Origin: Klebsiella sp. WP3-W18-ESBL-02
GTDB lineage: Bacteria > Pseudomonadota > Gammaproteobacteria > Enterobacterales > Enterobacteriaceae
Direction of reading: 5' to 3'
DNA length: 64,000 nucleotides
Assembly (NCBI RefSeq): GCF_014168815.1
Contig: NZ_AP021972.1
Location: forward strand, 1,860,001-1,924,000
Of this stretch, positions 9,338 to 19,247 are shown in pieces; the first letter of the stretch is position 1, and each line of letters opens with the position of its first letter. The position numbers were made by a program, and so were the translations under genes. The notes beneath the pieces were generated by a model. It did no database searches. It saw nothing but the letters and a program-made list of their open reading frames with translations, and was not told where the DNA came from.

Positions 9338-9919
9338 ATGCGTCTGTGTGACCGAGATATAGAAGCCTGGCTGGATGAAGGCCGACTGGCGATTAACCCG
9401 CGTCCGCCGATTGAGCGTATCAATGGTGCCACCGTTGACGTGCGGTTAGGCAACAAGTTTCGCACCTTCAGCGGCCATACCGCCGCCTATATTGATTTAA
9501 GCGGGCCGAAGGCGGAAGTTAGCGCGGCGCTGGATCGCGTAATGAGCGAAGAGATTGTGCTGGCCGAAGGCGATGCCTTCTACCTGCATCCGGGTGAACT
9601 GGCGCTGGCGGTCACGCTGGAGTCGGTGACGCTGCCGGCGGATCTGGTGGGCTGGCTTGACGGCCGTTCCTCGCTGGCGCGTCTGGGGCTGATGGTGCAC
9701 GTCACCGCGCACCGCATCGATCCCGGCTGGTCGGGCTGCATCGTGCTTGAATTCTACAACTCCGGCAAGCTGCCGCTGGCGCTGCGTCCGGGAATGCTGA
9801 TTGGCGCGCTGAGCTTCGAACCGCTGTCGGGTCCGGCGGATCGCCCGTATAACCGTCGTGAAGACGCTAAATATCGCGATCAGCAGGGTGCGGTTGCCAG
9901 TCGTATTGATAAAGACTGA
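9338..9919 (+). CDS. dcd: dCTP deaminase Dcd
   Basis: Deaminates dCTP to dUTP, the main route to dTMP precursors in enterobacteria. 193 aa as in E. coli. The trimeric dUTPase-like fold is shown by [20 protein letters not shown] (about 106-125) and by [12 protein letters not shown] with catalytic Glu138. AGGAG stands eight bases before the ATG. It is followed 26 bases later by asmA, the conserved udk-dcd-asmA order. Confidence 0.98.
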   Translation: MRLCDRDIEAWLDEGRLAINPRPPIERINGATVDVRLGNKFRTFSGHTAAYIDLSGPKAEVSAALDRVMSEEIVLAEGDAFYLHPGELALAVTLESVTLPADLVGWLDGRSSLARLGLMVHVTAHRIDPGWSGCIVLEFYNSGKLPLALRPGMLIGALSFEPLSGPADRPYNRREDAKYRDQQGAVASRIDKD

Positions 9920-9945
9920 ACCAGCGCAACGCGGGTGAGGGTGCC

Positions 9946-11796
9946 ATGAGAAGAATATTAACGACGCTGATGATTCTGCTGGTGGTACTGGTTGCCGGCC
10001 TGTCATCGCTGGTGCTGCTGGTCAATCCTAACGACTTCCGCAGCTATATGGTGAAGCAGGTGGCCGAGCGCAGCGGATACCAGCTGCAGCTTGAGGGCGG
10101 CCTGCGCTGGCACGTCTGGCCGCGGCTGAGCATTCTGGCCGGCCGGATGGCCCTTACCGCGCCCGGCGCCAGCGCGCCGCTGGTGCGCGCTGATAACATG
10201 CGTCTTGACGTGGCGCTGCTGCCGTTGCTTTCACATCAGCTGCAGGTGAAGCAGGTGATGTTGAAAGGTGCGGTGGTGCAGCTAACGCCGCAAACCGAAG
10301 CTATTCGCGACCAAAACGCACCGGTGGCACCGCAAGGCACCACGCTGCCGCAGGAGCCGGGCGAGCGCGGCTGGTCGTTTGATGTTGCCGGGCTGCAGGT
10401 TGTTGATAGCGTGCTGGTGTTCCAGCATGAGGATGACGAGCAGATCACCGTGCGCGATATCCGCCTGCAAATGGAGCAAGATGCCCATCACCAGGCGAGC
10501 GTCGATTTCTCCGGTCGCATTAATCGCGACCAGCGTGATTTATCCCTTAATTTCTCCGCTCAGGTTCAGGCCGGCAACTATCCGCAAAGTCTTGAGGCCC
10601 AACTGTCGCAAATCAGCTGGCAGCTGCAGGGCGCCGATCTCCCGTCGCAGGGTATCAGCGGCAGCGGCAGCGTTAATGCCAGCTGGCAGGAAGCCAGCAA
10701 GATGCTGAGCTTCAGCGCGCTGAATATGACGGCCAACGACAGCTCGCTGGCAGGCGAGGGCAGCGTGGTGCTCGGCGACGCGCCGGTTTGGTCGCTGAAA
10801 CTGCAGTCTGACAAGCTTAATCTCGATAATCTGCTGGTGCGGGCCGATATCTTCAGCGGCAGTGGCGGCGGCGCGCAGCAGGCGCAGTCGGCGCCGAAGC
10901 TGCCGCGTCCGGTGATTGCCAACGGCGTCAATGTACCGCCTTACAGCGGTTTAACCGGGTTCAGCGGTACGCTGTCCATGGTGGCCAAACAGGTTATCTG
11001 GCGCGGTCTGCCGTTCAGCGATGTGGCTATCCAGGCGGATAACCAGCGCGGTCTGCTGCGTGTTTCCCAGCTTGAAGGTTCGCTGGCCGGCGGGCAGATT
11101 TCGCTGCCGGGCACGCTGGACGCCCGCGACGGTACGCCGCAGGCGACGTTCCAGCCGAAGCTCGATAATATTGAAATCGGCAGCCTGTTAAAGGCCTTTA
11201 ATTACGCCATTAACATGACCGGTAAAATGTCGCTGGCAGGGGACTTCTCCGGTTCGGTGATTGATGCCAACCACTTCCGCCGCGACTGGCAGGGGCAGGC
11301 GAACCTTGAGATGAAAAATACCCGCACCGAGGGGCTGAACTTCCAGCAGCTGGTGCAGCAGGCCGTTGAGCGCAGCACCGACGTGCGCGCGCAGGAGAAC
11401 GATGACAACGCTACGCGTCTGGATGAAATGAGCACCGACATCGATCTCGATAACGGCGTGCTGACGCTCAATAACCTGCAGGGCAAATCGTCGCTGATTC
11501 AGTTAACCGGTAAAGGGACGCTCAATCTGGTGAAAGAAGAAGGTGACATGCAGTTTGGTATTCAGGTTGTTGACGGCTGGCAGGGTCAGGGCCGACTCAT
11601 CGATATTCTGAAATCGACGGCCATCCCACTGCGCGTTTACGGTAAGTGGGAGGCGCTAAATTACAGCCTGCAGGTTGATCAAATTCTGCGTCGCCAGCTG
11701 CAAAACGAAGCGAAACGCCGCTTAAATGATTGGGCGGAGCGTAATAAAAATACGCAGTCCGGTAAGGACGTCAAACAGCTGTTAAATCAGCCTTAA
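9946..11796 (+). CDS. asmA: AsmA, outer-membrane biogenesis / lipid-transport family protein
   Basis: AsmA is anchored in the inner membrane by one N-terminal helix (about 4-25). The rest lies in the periplasm; AsmA-like proteins form long grooves thought to carry phospholipids, and asmA was found as a suppressor of assembly-defective OmpF. 616 aa against 617 in E. coli. The N-terminal AsmA domain is followed by a linker with Gly-Ala-Gln-rich stretch (SGGGAQQAQS, about 305-315) and the conserved C-terminal part (FNYAINMTGKMSLAGDFSG ... GKWEALNYSLQVDQIL). Confidence 0.96.
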   Translation: MRRILTTLMILLVVLVAGLSSLVLLVNPNDFRSYMVKQVAERSGYQLQLEGGLRWHVWPRLSILAGRMALTAPGASAPLVRADNMRLDVALLPLLSHQLQVKQVMLKGAVVQLTPQTEAIRDQNAPVAPQGTTLPQEPGERGWSFDVAGLQVVDSVLVFQHEDDEQITVRDIRLQMEQDAHHQASVDFSGRINRDQRDLSLNFSAQVQAGNYPQSLEAQLSQISWQLQGADLPSQGISGSGSVNASWQEASKMLSFSALNMTANDSSLAGEGSVVLGDAPVWSLKLQSDKLNLDNLLVRADIFSGSGGGAQQAQSAPKLPRPVIANGVNVPPYSGLTGFSGTLSMVAKQVIWRGLPFSDVAIQADNQRGLLRVSQLEGSLAGGQISLPGTLDARDGTPQATFQPKLDNIEIGSLLKAFNYAINMTGKMSLAGDFSGSVIDANHFRRDWQGQANLEMKNTRTEGLNFQQLVQQAVERSTDVRAQENDDNATRLDEMSTDIDLDNGVLTLNNLQGKSSLIQLTGKGTLNLVKEEGDMQFGIQVVDGWQGQGRLIDILKSTAIPLRVYGKWEALNYSLQVDQILRRQLQNEAKRRLNDWAERNKNTQSGKDVKQLLNQP

Positions 11797-11811
11797 CCCG
11801 CTGCCGTTAAC

Positions 11812-11844
11812 CCGGCGTCGCAGCGTTCAACCGCGCGACGCCGG
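11812..11844. terminator. Hairpin between convergent asmA and yegH
   Basis: Perfect 10-bp arms CCGGCGTCGC and GCGACGCCGG around a 13-base loop, placed between two convergent stop codons. It has no clear T tract on either side, so intrinsic termination is likely weak, or the hairpin protects both 3' ends. Confidence 0.5.
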
Positions 11845-11853
11845 AAACGCACT

Positions 11854-13434
11854 TTACACTTCGTAATCCCACTCTTCCTGCGGCTGCGGGATAATCTGGA
11901 CTTTTTGCACCCTGTGGCTCTCAACCTGTAAGGTTTTCAGCGTCCACCGGCCAATCTGTACCTCTTCGCCGGCTTTAGGAATGCGCTGCAGATGCTCCAT
12001 GAGCAGCCCGGCAATGGTGTGATACTCGCGCTTTTCATCCAGCGGCAACGGCACATACTGCACCAGGTCTTCCAGCGGCATGTGGCCGTTGGCCGTCCAG
12101 CTGCCGTCGGCATTTTTCTGAATATCGTGGCGGGCGTCAATCTCCTCCGCCTCGTTAGGCAGATTGCCAGCAATGGTTTCCGTCACGTCGCTTAAGGTGA
12201 CCACCCCTTCAACGGAACCGAACTCATCCACCACAAAGGCGAAGTGGGTCCGCGCGTTGCGGAACTGCTCCAGCGCCGACAGCAGCGGCAGCGCTTCCGG
12301 GAAGACCAGCGGCTGGCGGATTAATACGCGCAGATCCAGCGGTTCGCCGCGCAGCGACTGCTGCAGCAGATCGATAACGTGCACCACACCGAGCAGGTCT
12401 TCTTCATCTTCGCCGCCGGTGACCACCAGACGCGTATGCTGGTTTTTTTCCAGCAGGGCGCGAATGTCGCTTTCCGGGGCGCTAAGGTCGATATGCTCAA
12501 TATCATGGCGCGAGGTCATAATACTGCTGACGGTGCGCTGATTGAGATTGAGCACGCGCTCAATCATCCGTCGTTCCTGCGGGTCAAAGACCTGCTGGTC
12601 ATCCTGATCGACCAGCAGCGATGCGGTGCCAGCATCCAGTTCAGCATCCTCTTTTTTGCCGCTTAATAAACGCAGCACCGCATCGGTGGTGCGGCTGCGC
12701 AGCGACTGATTGGCGCTCAGGAAGCGGCGTCGGTTGAAGATTGCCAGCTGGTTGAGAAACTCGATCATCACCGAGAAACCAATCGCAGCGTACAGGTAGC
12801 CTTTCGGAATGATGACGCCGAAGCCTTCCGCGACCAGGCTAAAGCCGATCATCAGCAGGAAGCTCAGGCACAAAATAACGATAGTGGGGTGGCTGTTCAC
12901 AAAGCGGGTCAGCGCCTTGCTGGCCAGCAGCATCAGGCTGATGGCGATAATGACCGCAGCCATCATGACCGCCAGATGGTCAACCATCCCGACGGCGGTG
13001 ATCACCGAATCGAGCGAGAAGACCGCATCCAGCACCACAATTTGCAAAACGACCGGCCAGAAACGTGCTCCGCGCCGCTGCGTTGGACTATCGCTGTCTT
13101 TGCCTTCCAGACGCTCGTTGAGCTCCACCGTAGCCTTAAACAGCAGGAAGAAGCCGCCGACCAGCATAATCAGATCGCGAGCGCTGAAGGTGAAGTCGCG
13201 GAGGCTAAACAGCGGCTTGGTGAGGGTGACCAGCCACGAAATAGAGGCCAGAAGCAGAAGGCGCATGACCATCGCCAGCATCAGCCCGGTGACGCGCGCC
13301 CGGTCGCGCTGGGCAGGCGGCAGTTTTTCCGCCAGGATGGCGATAAACACCAGATTATCAATTCCGAGAACCAGCTCAATGACGACCAGCGTCACGAGTC
13401 CCGCCCAAATAGAGGGATCGGCAATCCATTCCAT
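11854..13434 (-). CDS. yegH: YegH, TerC-type membrane protein with CBS and CorC/HlyC domains
   Basis: Inner-membrane protein of unclear function, probably in metal-ion homeostasis by family. 526 aa. An N-terminal TerC domain of about seven helices (1-240) carries the acidic motif [11 protein letters not shown] near residue 20 and [15 protein letters not shown] near 140. A CBS pair (about 300-420) and a C-terminal CorC/HlyC domain (about 435-520, ending [15 protein letters not shown]) follow. The same TerC-CBS-CorC order is found in E. coli YegH. Divergent from the wza operon across a 641-base region. Confidence 0.95.
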   Translation of the reverse strand: MEWIADPSIWAGLVTLVVIELVLGIDNLVFIAILAEKLPPAQRDRARVTGLMLAMVMRLLLLASISWLVTLTKPLFSLRDFTFSARDLIMLVGGFFLLFKATVELNERLEGKDSDSPTQRRGARFWPVVLQIVVLDAVFSLDSVITAVGMVDHLAVMMAAVIIAISLMLLASKALTRFVNSHPTIVILCLSFLLMIGFSLVAEGFGVIIPKGYLYAAIGFSVMIEFLNQLAIFNRRRFLSANQSLRSRTTDAVLRLLSGKKEDAELDAGTASLLVDQDDQQVFDPQERRMIERVLNLNQRTVSSIMTSRHDIEHIDLSAPESDIRALLEKNQHTRLVVTGGEDEEDLLGVVHVIDLLQQSLRGEPLDLRVLIRQPLVFPEALPLLSALEQFRNARTHFAFVVDEFGSVEGVVTLSDVTETIAGNLPNEAEEIDARHDIQKNADGSWTANGHMPLEDLVQYVPLPLDEKREYHTIAGLLMEHLQRIPKAGEEVQIGRWTLKTLQVESHRVQKVQIIPQPQEEWDYEV

Positions 13435-13767
13435 ACGTTGGTTAAAACCTTATGTTACAAGACGATTTGATCATGGATAAAGCCGCGGCAAAATGCAACG
13501 TCTGCCGGTGATTTATCACGATAAACCTTATGGATATGACGAAAATAATCGGCTGAATTGAATTAAAATAAATAACGAAAAAGATAAATAGCCTATATTG
13601 TCAATATAAAGAAAATCCTAAAACTTCAACGTTATTAGGTCTTAATATTATTCTTAAAAATATTTTTTAAGCAGCGGTAACCTTGCCTGCTATTCACTTA
13701 GCTGCAACAATTCTTCCGACGCTGAATGGAATAATCATTTACGTACGGCATAAAATAGTCATGCGGA

Positions 13768-13781
13768 TGAGATAATTCCTG
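13768..13781 (+). promoter_or_regulatory. Candidate RcsAB box upstream of wza
   Basis: TGAGATAATTCCTG agrees at 10 of 14 positions with the RcsA-RcsB consensus as I remember it (TAAGAATATTCCTA), including the conserved AGA and ATTCCT halves. The site lies 308 bases upstream of wza, in the region where the Rcs phosphorelay activates colanic acid genes in E. coli. Confidence 0.6.
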
Positions 13782-13851
13782 TAATTATATATCCAGGAAT
13801 ATTTTCTGCTCATTTCGCAATGACCGTGCTTTCTATAACAATATGAATTTT

Positions 13852-13890
13852 ATGTGAATTGGTAGCTGGAAGCCAAGGGCGGTAGCGTGC
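13852..13890 (+). promoter_or_regulatory. JUMPStart element with intact ops (RfaH site), colanic acid operon
   Basis: The 12-base ops core GGCGGTAGCGTG is intact at 13878-13889. Upstream, GGTAGCTG and AGCCA of the JUMPStart element are recognisable, but the 5' third has drifted and one base is missing in the middle. RfaH is recruited at ops to paused polymerase and lets it read long surface-polysaccharide operons. Confidence 0.88.
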
Positions 13891-14075
13891 CTGAAGGCGT
13901 GACGCAAAGCCTGAATTATTCTGTCAATAGCCTGCGGATGAATCCCTGTCTTTTTAGGATATATGCCAATTACATTTCATGGGGAATATCGGCATCGTGG
14001 ATTTAAAGGTAATCAAAGAGTACGGATTAATTTAATTCGCACAGGATAATTTTCTGCCAAAGTGATAAATAATCA

Positions 14076-15209
14076 ATGATGAAATCCAAACTAAAATTGA
14101 TGCCATTATTGGTGTCGGTAACCTTGATGAGTGGCTGCACCATCCTTCCCGGCAGCAATATGTCTACCTACGGAAAAGATGTGATTAAGCAGCAGGATGC
14201 TGATTATGACATTGGCCGGATGGTGAATGTTTATCCGCTGACCCCGCGCCTGATTGAACAATTACGCCCGCGTCCCAACGTCGCGCAGCCGAACATGTCG
14301 CTGGATCAGGAGTTAAGCAATTACCAGTACCGCGTAGGCTCCGGCGACGTGCTGAACGTCACCGTCTGGGATCACCCCGAGCTGACGACGCCGGCGGGGC
14401 AGTATCGTAGTTCCAGCGACACCGGCAACTGGGTACAGCCGGATGGCACTATTTTCTATCCCTACATTGGCAAGGTGCAGGTTAAAGGCCGCACGCTGGC
14501 GGAAATTCGTCAGACCATCACCCAACGTCTCGCCGCCTACATTACCGATCCTCAGGTGGATGTGAACGTTGCCGCCTTCCGCTCGCAAAAGGTGTATGTC
14601 TCCGGGCAGGTGAACAAGTCCGGACAGCAGGCGATCACCAACGTACCGCTGACCGTACTGGATGCGCTTAACGCCGCGGGCGGACTGAGCGAGCTGGCGG
14701 ACTGGCGCAACGTGGTGTTGACGCATGACGGCAAAGAGCAGCGCATCTCGGTACAGGCGCTGATGCAAAACGGCGATCTGAGCCAGAACCGGCTGCTTTA
14801 CCCGGGCGATATTCTGTTCGTCCCGCGCAACGATGATCTGAAAGTCTTCGTGATGGGCGAAGTGAAAAAACAGAGCACGCTCAAAATGGACTTCAGCGGC
14901 ATGACGCTCACCGAAGCGCTTGGCCAGGCCGAGGGGATCGACCTGACCACCTCCGACGCCAGCGGCATCTTCGTGATTCGTCCAACCAAAGCGGGTAACG
15001 GCGGCAAAATGGCCAATATTTATCAGCTTGATATGTCCGATGCGACCTCGCTGGTGATGGCGACCAACTTTGTGCTGCAGCCTTACGACGTGGTTTACGT
15101 CACGACCGCACCGGTTGCCCGCTGGAACCGTCTGATCAACCAACTGTTGCCGACCATCAGTGGCGTTCGCTACATGACCGACACGGCGAAAGACATTCAT
15201 ACCTGGTAA
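14076..15209 (+). CDS. wza: Outer-membrane polysaccharide export lipoprotein Wza
   Basis: Octameric outer-membrane channel through which colanic acid leaves the cell. 377 aa against 379. A lipoprotein signal ends in lipobox LMSGC with acylated Cys21. The polysaccharide export domain ([23 protein letters not shown], about 85-175) and SLBB-type repeats follow, and the C-terminal amphipathic helix ([23 protein letters not shown]) forms the alpha-barrel pore. First gene of the operon. The loop near residues 305-312 ([11 protein letters not shown]) is two residues shorter than in E. coli. Confidence 0.98.
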   Translation: MMKSKLKLMPLLVSVTLMSGCTILPGSNMSTYGKDVIKQQDADYDIGRMVNVYPLTPRLIEQLRPRPNVAQPNMSLDQELSNYQYRVGSGDVLNVTVWDHPELTTPAGQYRSSSDTGNWVQPDGTIFYPYIGKVQVKGRTLAEIRQTITQRLAAYITDPQVDVNVAAFRSQKVYVSGQVNKSGQQAITNVPLTVLDALNAAGGLSELADWRNVVLTHDGKEQRISVQALMQNGDLSQNRLLYPGDILFVPRNDDLKVFVMGEVKKQSTLKMDFSGMTLTEALGQAEGIDLTTSDASGIFVIRPTKAGNGGKMANIYQLDMSDATSLVMATNFVLQPYDVVYVTTAPVARWNRLINQLLPTISGVRYMTDTAKDIHTW

Positions 15210-15214
15210 CCATC

Positions 15215-15658
15215 ATGTTTAACAAAATTCTTGTGGTGTGCGTGGGGAACATCTGCCGTTCCCCGACGGCGGAACGCTTGTTGCGCCGTCATCTGCCGAC
15301 GATGACCATCGAGTCGGCGGGGCTGGGGGCGCTGGTGGGCAAAGCGGCGGATGAGCGTGCCGCCAGCGTTGCTGCCGGACATGCGGTTTCACTTGAGGGG
15401 CACCGTGCGCGGCAGCTCTCCGGGCGCATGTGTCGGGATTACGATCTGATTCTGGCGATGGAGAAACGTCACGTTGCCACCCTGCATGAAATGGCGCCCG
15501 AGATGCGCGGCAAAGTGATGCTGTTTGGGCATTGGGATAACGAACGCGAAATTCCCGATCCGTATCGCAAAAGCCTGGAGGCGTTTGAAGCGGTGTACCA
15601 GTTACTCGACAGGTCTGCCAGCCAGTGGGCGCAGGCACTGAAAGCTCAGCAGGGATAA
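15215..15658 (+). CDS. wzb: Low-molecular-weight protein-tyrosine phosphatase Wzb
   Basis: Cytoplasmic phosphatase that removes phosphates from the tyrosine-rich tail of Wzc, a cycle needed for polymer export. 147 aa, full length. The P-loop CVGNICRS spans residues 9-16 (nucleophile Cys9, Arg15) and the acid loop IPDPYRKS lies near 113-120. It starts five bases after wza and ends two bases before wzc. Confidence 0.97.
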   Translation: MFNKILVVCVGNICRSPTAERLLRRHLPTMTIESAGLGALVGKAADERAASVAAGHAVSLEGHRARQLSGRMCRDYDLILAMEKRHVATLHEMAPEMRGKVMLFGHWDNEREIPDPYRKSLEAFEAVYQLLDRSASQWAQALKAQQG

Positions 15659-15660
15659 CC

Positions 15661-17823
15661 ATGACAGATAAAGTAAAACAGATAAGTCCGCCGGCTTCGG
15701 GCGGTGATGAGATTGATATTGGCCGCCTGGTGGGCACCGTTGTTGAGGGAAAGTGGTGGGTTATTGGCGTTACCGCGGCGTTTGCCGTGGCGGCGATTAT
15801 CTACACCCTGTTCGCGACGCCGATTTACAGCGCCGATGCGCTGGTGCGTATTGAACAAAATCAGGGCAGCGCGCTGGTGCAGGATATCAGCAACGCGCTG
15901 ACCAGCAAACCCCCGGCCTCTGAGGCGGAAATCCAGATGATTACCTCCCGCCTGGTGCTGGGCAAAACCGTTGACGATCTGGATCTGGACATCGCAGTCA
16001 GCAAGAACACCTTGCCTGTCATCGGGGCCGGGTGGGAGCGGTTGATGGGACGCCAGAATGAGACGGTGAAAGTCACGACCTTCAATCGTCCGGTCGCGAT
16101 GGCCGACAGCACGTTTACGCTGGAAGTCCTGAGCCCCACCGCCTACCGCTTGAGCAATGATGACGGCTTTAGCGCAGAGGGCAAAGTGGGGGAAGCGTTA
16201 AATAAAGATGGTGTATCGCTGGTAGTCGCCGGGATTACCGCCCGTGAGGGCGCGCGTTTTACCGTCACTAAGTACTCCACGCTGGGGATGATTAACACGC
16301 TGCAAAACAGCCTGAGCGTGACGGAAGATGGCAAAGATTCCGGCGTGTTGACGCTGACGATGGTGGGGGAGGATAAGGATCGGATCCGCGACATCCTCAA
16401 CACCATCGCCCATAACTATGTCGCGCAAAACGTGGCACGTAAATCGGAAGAAGCGGCCAAAAGTCTCGAGTTCCTTGAAGTCCAGCTGCCGCAGGTGCGC
16501 AGTCAGCTGGATGTCGCGGAGAACAAGCTCAACGCCTACCGTCAGCAGAAAGACTCCGTTGACCTGCCGCTGGAGGCGAAGTCGGTGCTGGACTCGATGG
16601 TTAACATCGATGCCCAACTGAACGAACTGACCTTCCGCGAAGCGGAAATCTCCAAGCTTTATACCCGTATTCACCCGGCCTACCGTACTTTGCTGGAAAA
16701 GCGCCGTGCGCTGGAAGAAGAAAAGGCGAAGCTGAGCAAACGGGTGACGGCAATGCCGAAAACCCAGCAGGAAATCGTACGCCTGACCCGCGACGTCGAG
16801 TCTGGTCAACAGGTTTATATGCAGCTGCTGAATAAACAGCAGGAGTTGAAAATTACCCGCGCCAGCACCGTCGGCGATGTGCGCATCGTCGATCCGGCGA
16901 TCGCTCAGCCGGGGGTTGTGAAGCCGAAGAAAGCGCTGATCGTTCTGGGCAGTATTATTCTCGGCCTGATGTTGTCGATTGTCGGCGTACTGCTGCGCTC
17001 GTTGTTTAACCGAGGGATTGAAAGCCCGCAGACGCTGGAAGAGCGCGGTATCAACGTCTATGCGAGCATCCCGCTGTCGGAATGGCAGAAATCGCGCGAT
17101 AGCGTCAAAAGCGTGAACGGCGTGAAGCGCTACAAACAAAGCCAACTGCTGGCGGTGGGCAACCCGACCGATCTGGCGATTGAGGCCATCCGCAGCCTGC
17201 GTACCAGTCTGCATTTCGCCATGATGCAGGCGTCTAACAACGTGCTGATGATGACCGGGGTCAGCCCGTCTATCGGTAAAACCTTCGTCTGCGCCAACCT
17301 GGCGGCGGTCATTAGCCAGACCCATAAACGGGTACTGATGATCGACTGCGATATGCGTAAAGGGTACGCCCACGAGCTGCTTGGCACCGCTAATGATAAC
17401 GGCCTTTCAGAGGTGCTGGTGGGCAAAACGGCGATTGAGCACTGCGTGAAGAAAACCGCGGTCACAAATCTTGACCTCGTGCCGCGTGGACAGATCCCGC
17501 CGAATCCGTCTGAACTGCTGATGGCCGAGCGTTTTAGCGAACTGCTGAAATGGGCGAGTGCGAACTACGACCTGGTGCTGATTGATACCCCACCGATTCT
17601 TGCCGTAACCGATGCCGCTATCGTGGGCCGCCATGCGGGCACCACGCTGATGGTGACGCGCTACGCGGTAAACACGCTGAAAGAGGTGGAGACCAGCCTG
17701 AGCCGCTTTGAGCAAAACGGCATTGTCGTCAAAGGGGTGATTCTTAACTCGATCTTCCGCCGTGCCACCGGTTATCAGGATTACGGCTACTACGAGTATG
17801 AGTATCAGTCGGATTCGAAATAG
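15661..17823 (+). CDS. wzc: Tyrosine-protein kinase / chain-length co-polymerase Wzc
   Basis: Inner-membrane BY-kinase that controls colanic acid polymerisation and export. 720 aa as in E. coli. The N-terminal Wzz domain has a helix near residue 32-52 and a long periplasmic coiled-coil region (about 250-400), with a second helix near 425-447. The cytoplasmic kinase has Walker A GVSPSIGKT with Lys540 and Walker A' (VLMIDCDMRKG). The C-terminal tyrosine cluster YQDYGYYEYEY has six Tyr. I chose ATG 15661 (M-T-D-K-V-K-Q) because it matches the known N-terminus and follows the wzb stop closely. Confidence 0.97.
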   Translation: MTDKVKQISPPASGGDEIDIGRLVGTVVEGKWWVIGVTAAFAVAAIIYTLFATPIYSADALVRIEQNQGSALVQDISNALTSKPPASEAEIQMITSRLVLGKTVDDLDLDIAVSKNTLPVIGAGWERLMGRQNETVKVTTFNRPVAMADSTFTLEVLSPTAYRLSNDDGFSAEGKVGEALNKDGVSLVVAGITAREGARFTVTKYSTLGMINTLQNSLSVTEDGKDSGVLTLTMVGEDKDRIRDILNTIAHNYVAQNVARKSEEAAKSLEFLEVQLPQVRSQLDVAENKLNAYRQQKDSVDLPLEAKSVLDSMVNIDAQLNELTFREAEISKLYTRIHPAYRTLLEKRRALEEEKAKLSKRVTAMPKTQQEIVRLTRDVESGQQVYMQLLNKQQELKITRASTVGDVRIVDPAIAQPGVVKPKKALIVLGSIILGLMLSIVGVLLRSLFNRGIESPQTLEERGINVYASIPLSEWQKSRDSVKSVNGVKRYKQSQLLAVGNPTDLAIEAIRSLRTSLHFAMMQASNNVLMMTGVSPSIGKTFVCANLAAVISQTHKRVLMIDCDMRKGYAHELLGTANDNGLSEVLVGKTAIEHCVKKTAVTNLDLVPRGQIPPNPSELLMAERFSELLKWASANYDLVLIDTPPILAVTDAAIVGRHAGTTLMVTRYAVNTLKEVETSLSRFEQNGIVVKGVILNSIFRRATGYQDYGYYEYEYQSDSK

Positions 17824-17829
17824 TCTTTT

Positions 17830-17880
17830 CCCTCTCATCCCGACCCTTACCCCTGTGGAGGGAGGGCCTGGGTGAGGGGA
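17830..17880. repeat. Palindromic repeat between wzc and wcaA
   Basis: CCCTCTCATCCCGACCC at the left and GGCCTGGGTGAGGGGA at the right form an imperfect inverted repeat. The ends (CCCTCA-like and TGAGGGG) are shared with the larger element at 29718-29804. I take it as a short intergenic repeat of the kind scattered in enterobacteria; it may also attenuate transcription inside the operon. Confidence 0.6.
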
Positions 17881-17913
17881 ATAACCGCTCAACTGCCTAT
17901 TCAGGGATATACC

Positions 17914-18756
17914 ATGACAATAGACAACCCGTTGATCTCTATCTATATGCCGACCTGGAACCGACAGCAGCTGGCGATTCGCGCCATCAAATCTGTTCTC
18001 CGTCAGGACTACCCCCATTGGGAAATGATTATCGTCGATGATTGTTCCAGCCAGTATGAGCAGCTCCAGCAATACGTTGACGGGCTAAACGATAGCCGCG
18101 TGCAGTATACGCGTAACGCTATTAACAGCGGCGCCTGCGCGGTGCGCAATCAGGCAATTTTGCAGGCCAAAGGGCAGTTTATTACCGGCATCGACGACGA
18201 CGATGAGTGGACGCCGAACCGACTGTCGCTGTTCCTTGAGCATAAGCATCAGCTGATGAATCACGCGTTTTTATATGCCAATGACTACGTCTGCGAAGGC
18301 GAAGTTTACTCGCAGCCGGCCAGCCTGCCGCTGTACCCCAAGTCGCCGTTCTCCCGTCAGCTGTTCTATAAGCGCAACATCGTCGGTAATCAGGTGTTTA
18401 GCTGGGCCTGGCGTTTTAAAGAGAGCCTTTTTGATACCGAACTCAAGGCGGCGCAGGACTATGACATCTTTCTGCGCATGGTCATGGCCTACGGTGAGCC
18501 GTGGAAAATTGAAGCGGCAACGCAGATTTTGCACATTAATCACGGCGAAATGCAGATTACCTCATCGCCGAAGAAGTTCTCGGGCTACTTCCGTTTCTAC
18601 CGCAAACACAAAGCCAGGTTTGACCGCGCCAGCAAGAAATATCAGCTGTTTACGCTGTATCAGATTCGTAATAAACGCATGACATGGAAAACGTTTTTGA
18701 CGCTGCTGTCGGTACGTAACGGAAAGCGCTGGGTTGACGGACTGCGGAGTAAATAA
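17914..18756 (+). CDS. wcaA: Colanic acid glycosyltransferase WcaA
   Basis: Family GT2 inverting transferase, one of those that build the colanic acid repeat unit. 280 aa against 279. The GT-A fold is shown by SIYMPTWNRQQLAIRAIKS at the N-terminus, IIVDDCS and the DXD-type motif TGIDDDDEWTPNR near residues 90-100. ATG 17914 (M-T-I-D-N-P-L) matches E. coli; the gene stands 90 bases after wzc across a palindromic repeat. Its stop (TAATG) overlaps the wcaB start. Confidence 0.94.
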   Translation: MTIDNPLISIYMPTWNRQQLAIRAIKSVLRQDYPHWEMIIVDDCSSQYEQLQQYVDGLNDSRVQYTRNAINSGACAVRNQAILQAKGQFITGIDDDDEWTPNRLSLFLEHKHQLMNHAFLYANDYVCEGEVYSQPASLPLYPKSPFSRQLFYKRNIVGNQVFSWAWRFKESLFDTELKAAQDYDIFLRMVMAYGEPWKIEAATQILHINHGEMQITSSPKKFSGYFRFYRKHKARFDRASKKYQLFTLYQIRNKRMTWKTFLTLLSVRNGKRWVDGLRSK

Positions 18757-19247
18757 TGCTACTGGAAGATTTACGCGCAAACGGCTGGAGCCTGCGCCCG
18801 TGCGGCATGGTTATCGCCTATCGCATCGCCCACTTTTGCTCGGTGTGGCGCAAAAAAAACATCCTCAACAACCTGTGGGCCGCGCCGGTGCTGGTGCTGT
18901 ATCGGCTGATAACCGAATGTGTGTTTGGTTACGAAATTCAGGCGGCAGCGACCATCGGCCGACGTTTCACCATCCACCATGGCTACGCGGTGGTTATCAA
19001 TAAAAACGTCGTGGCCGGCGACGATTTCACCATCCGCCATGGCGTCACCCTCGGCAATCGAGGTCCGGGAAGCCTGGCCTGTCCGACGCTCGGCAACGGC
19101 GTCGAGCTGGGGGCCAACGTGGTCATCATTGGTGGCATCACCGTTGGCAATCACGTCACTATTGGCGCGGGGAGCGTCGTGCTGGACGACATTCCCGACC
19201 ACGCGCTGGTTACCGGCGAAAAAGCGCGAGTCAAGGTCATCAAATGA
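18756..19247 (+). CDS. wcaB: Colanic acid acetyltransferase WcaB
   Basis: O-acetyltransferase of the CysE/left-handed beta-helix family, thought to acetylate colanic acid. 163 aa, full length. Hexapeptide repeats run from about residue 65 (AATIGRRFTIHHGYAVVINKN) to 155. His residues in TIHHG and TIRHGVTLG are the likely catalytic positions. It overlaps wcaC by four bases (ATGA). Confidence 0.93.
   Translation: MLLEDLRANGWSLRPCGMVIAYRIAHFCSVWRKKNILNNLWAAPVLVLYRLITECVFGYEIQAAATIGRRFTIHHGYAVVINKNVVAGDDFTIRHGVTLGNRGPGSLACPTLGNGVELGANVVIIGGITVGNHVTIGAGSVVLDDIPDHALVTGEKARVKVIK

Larger units (their letters stand above)
13435..14075. promoter_or_regulatory. Long regulatory leader of the colanic acid operon
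   Basis: A 641-base AT-rich region between divergent yegH and wza with no supported gene. It contains the candidate RcsAB box (13768-13781) and the ops/JUMPStart element (13852-13890). The ops lies about 187 bases before the wza ATG, so a long untranslated leader is expected, as in other RfaH-controlled operons. Confidence 0.75.

Noticed and set aside
13600..13670. AT-rich TTAATATTATTCTTAA stretch as a second RcsAB box
   Set aside because: It fits only half of the consensus and lies in a region where AT content alone gives such matches; the site at 13768 is better.
16198..17373. 391-codon minus-strand frame opposite wzc
   Set aside because: Antisense to a fully recognisable Wzc; the translation has no family motifs and is rich in His, Gln and Arg.
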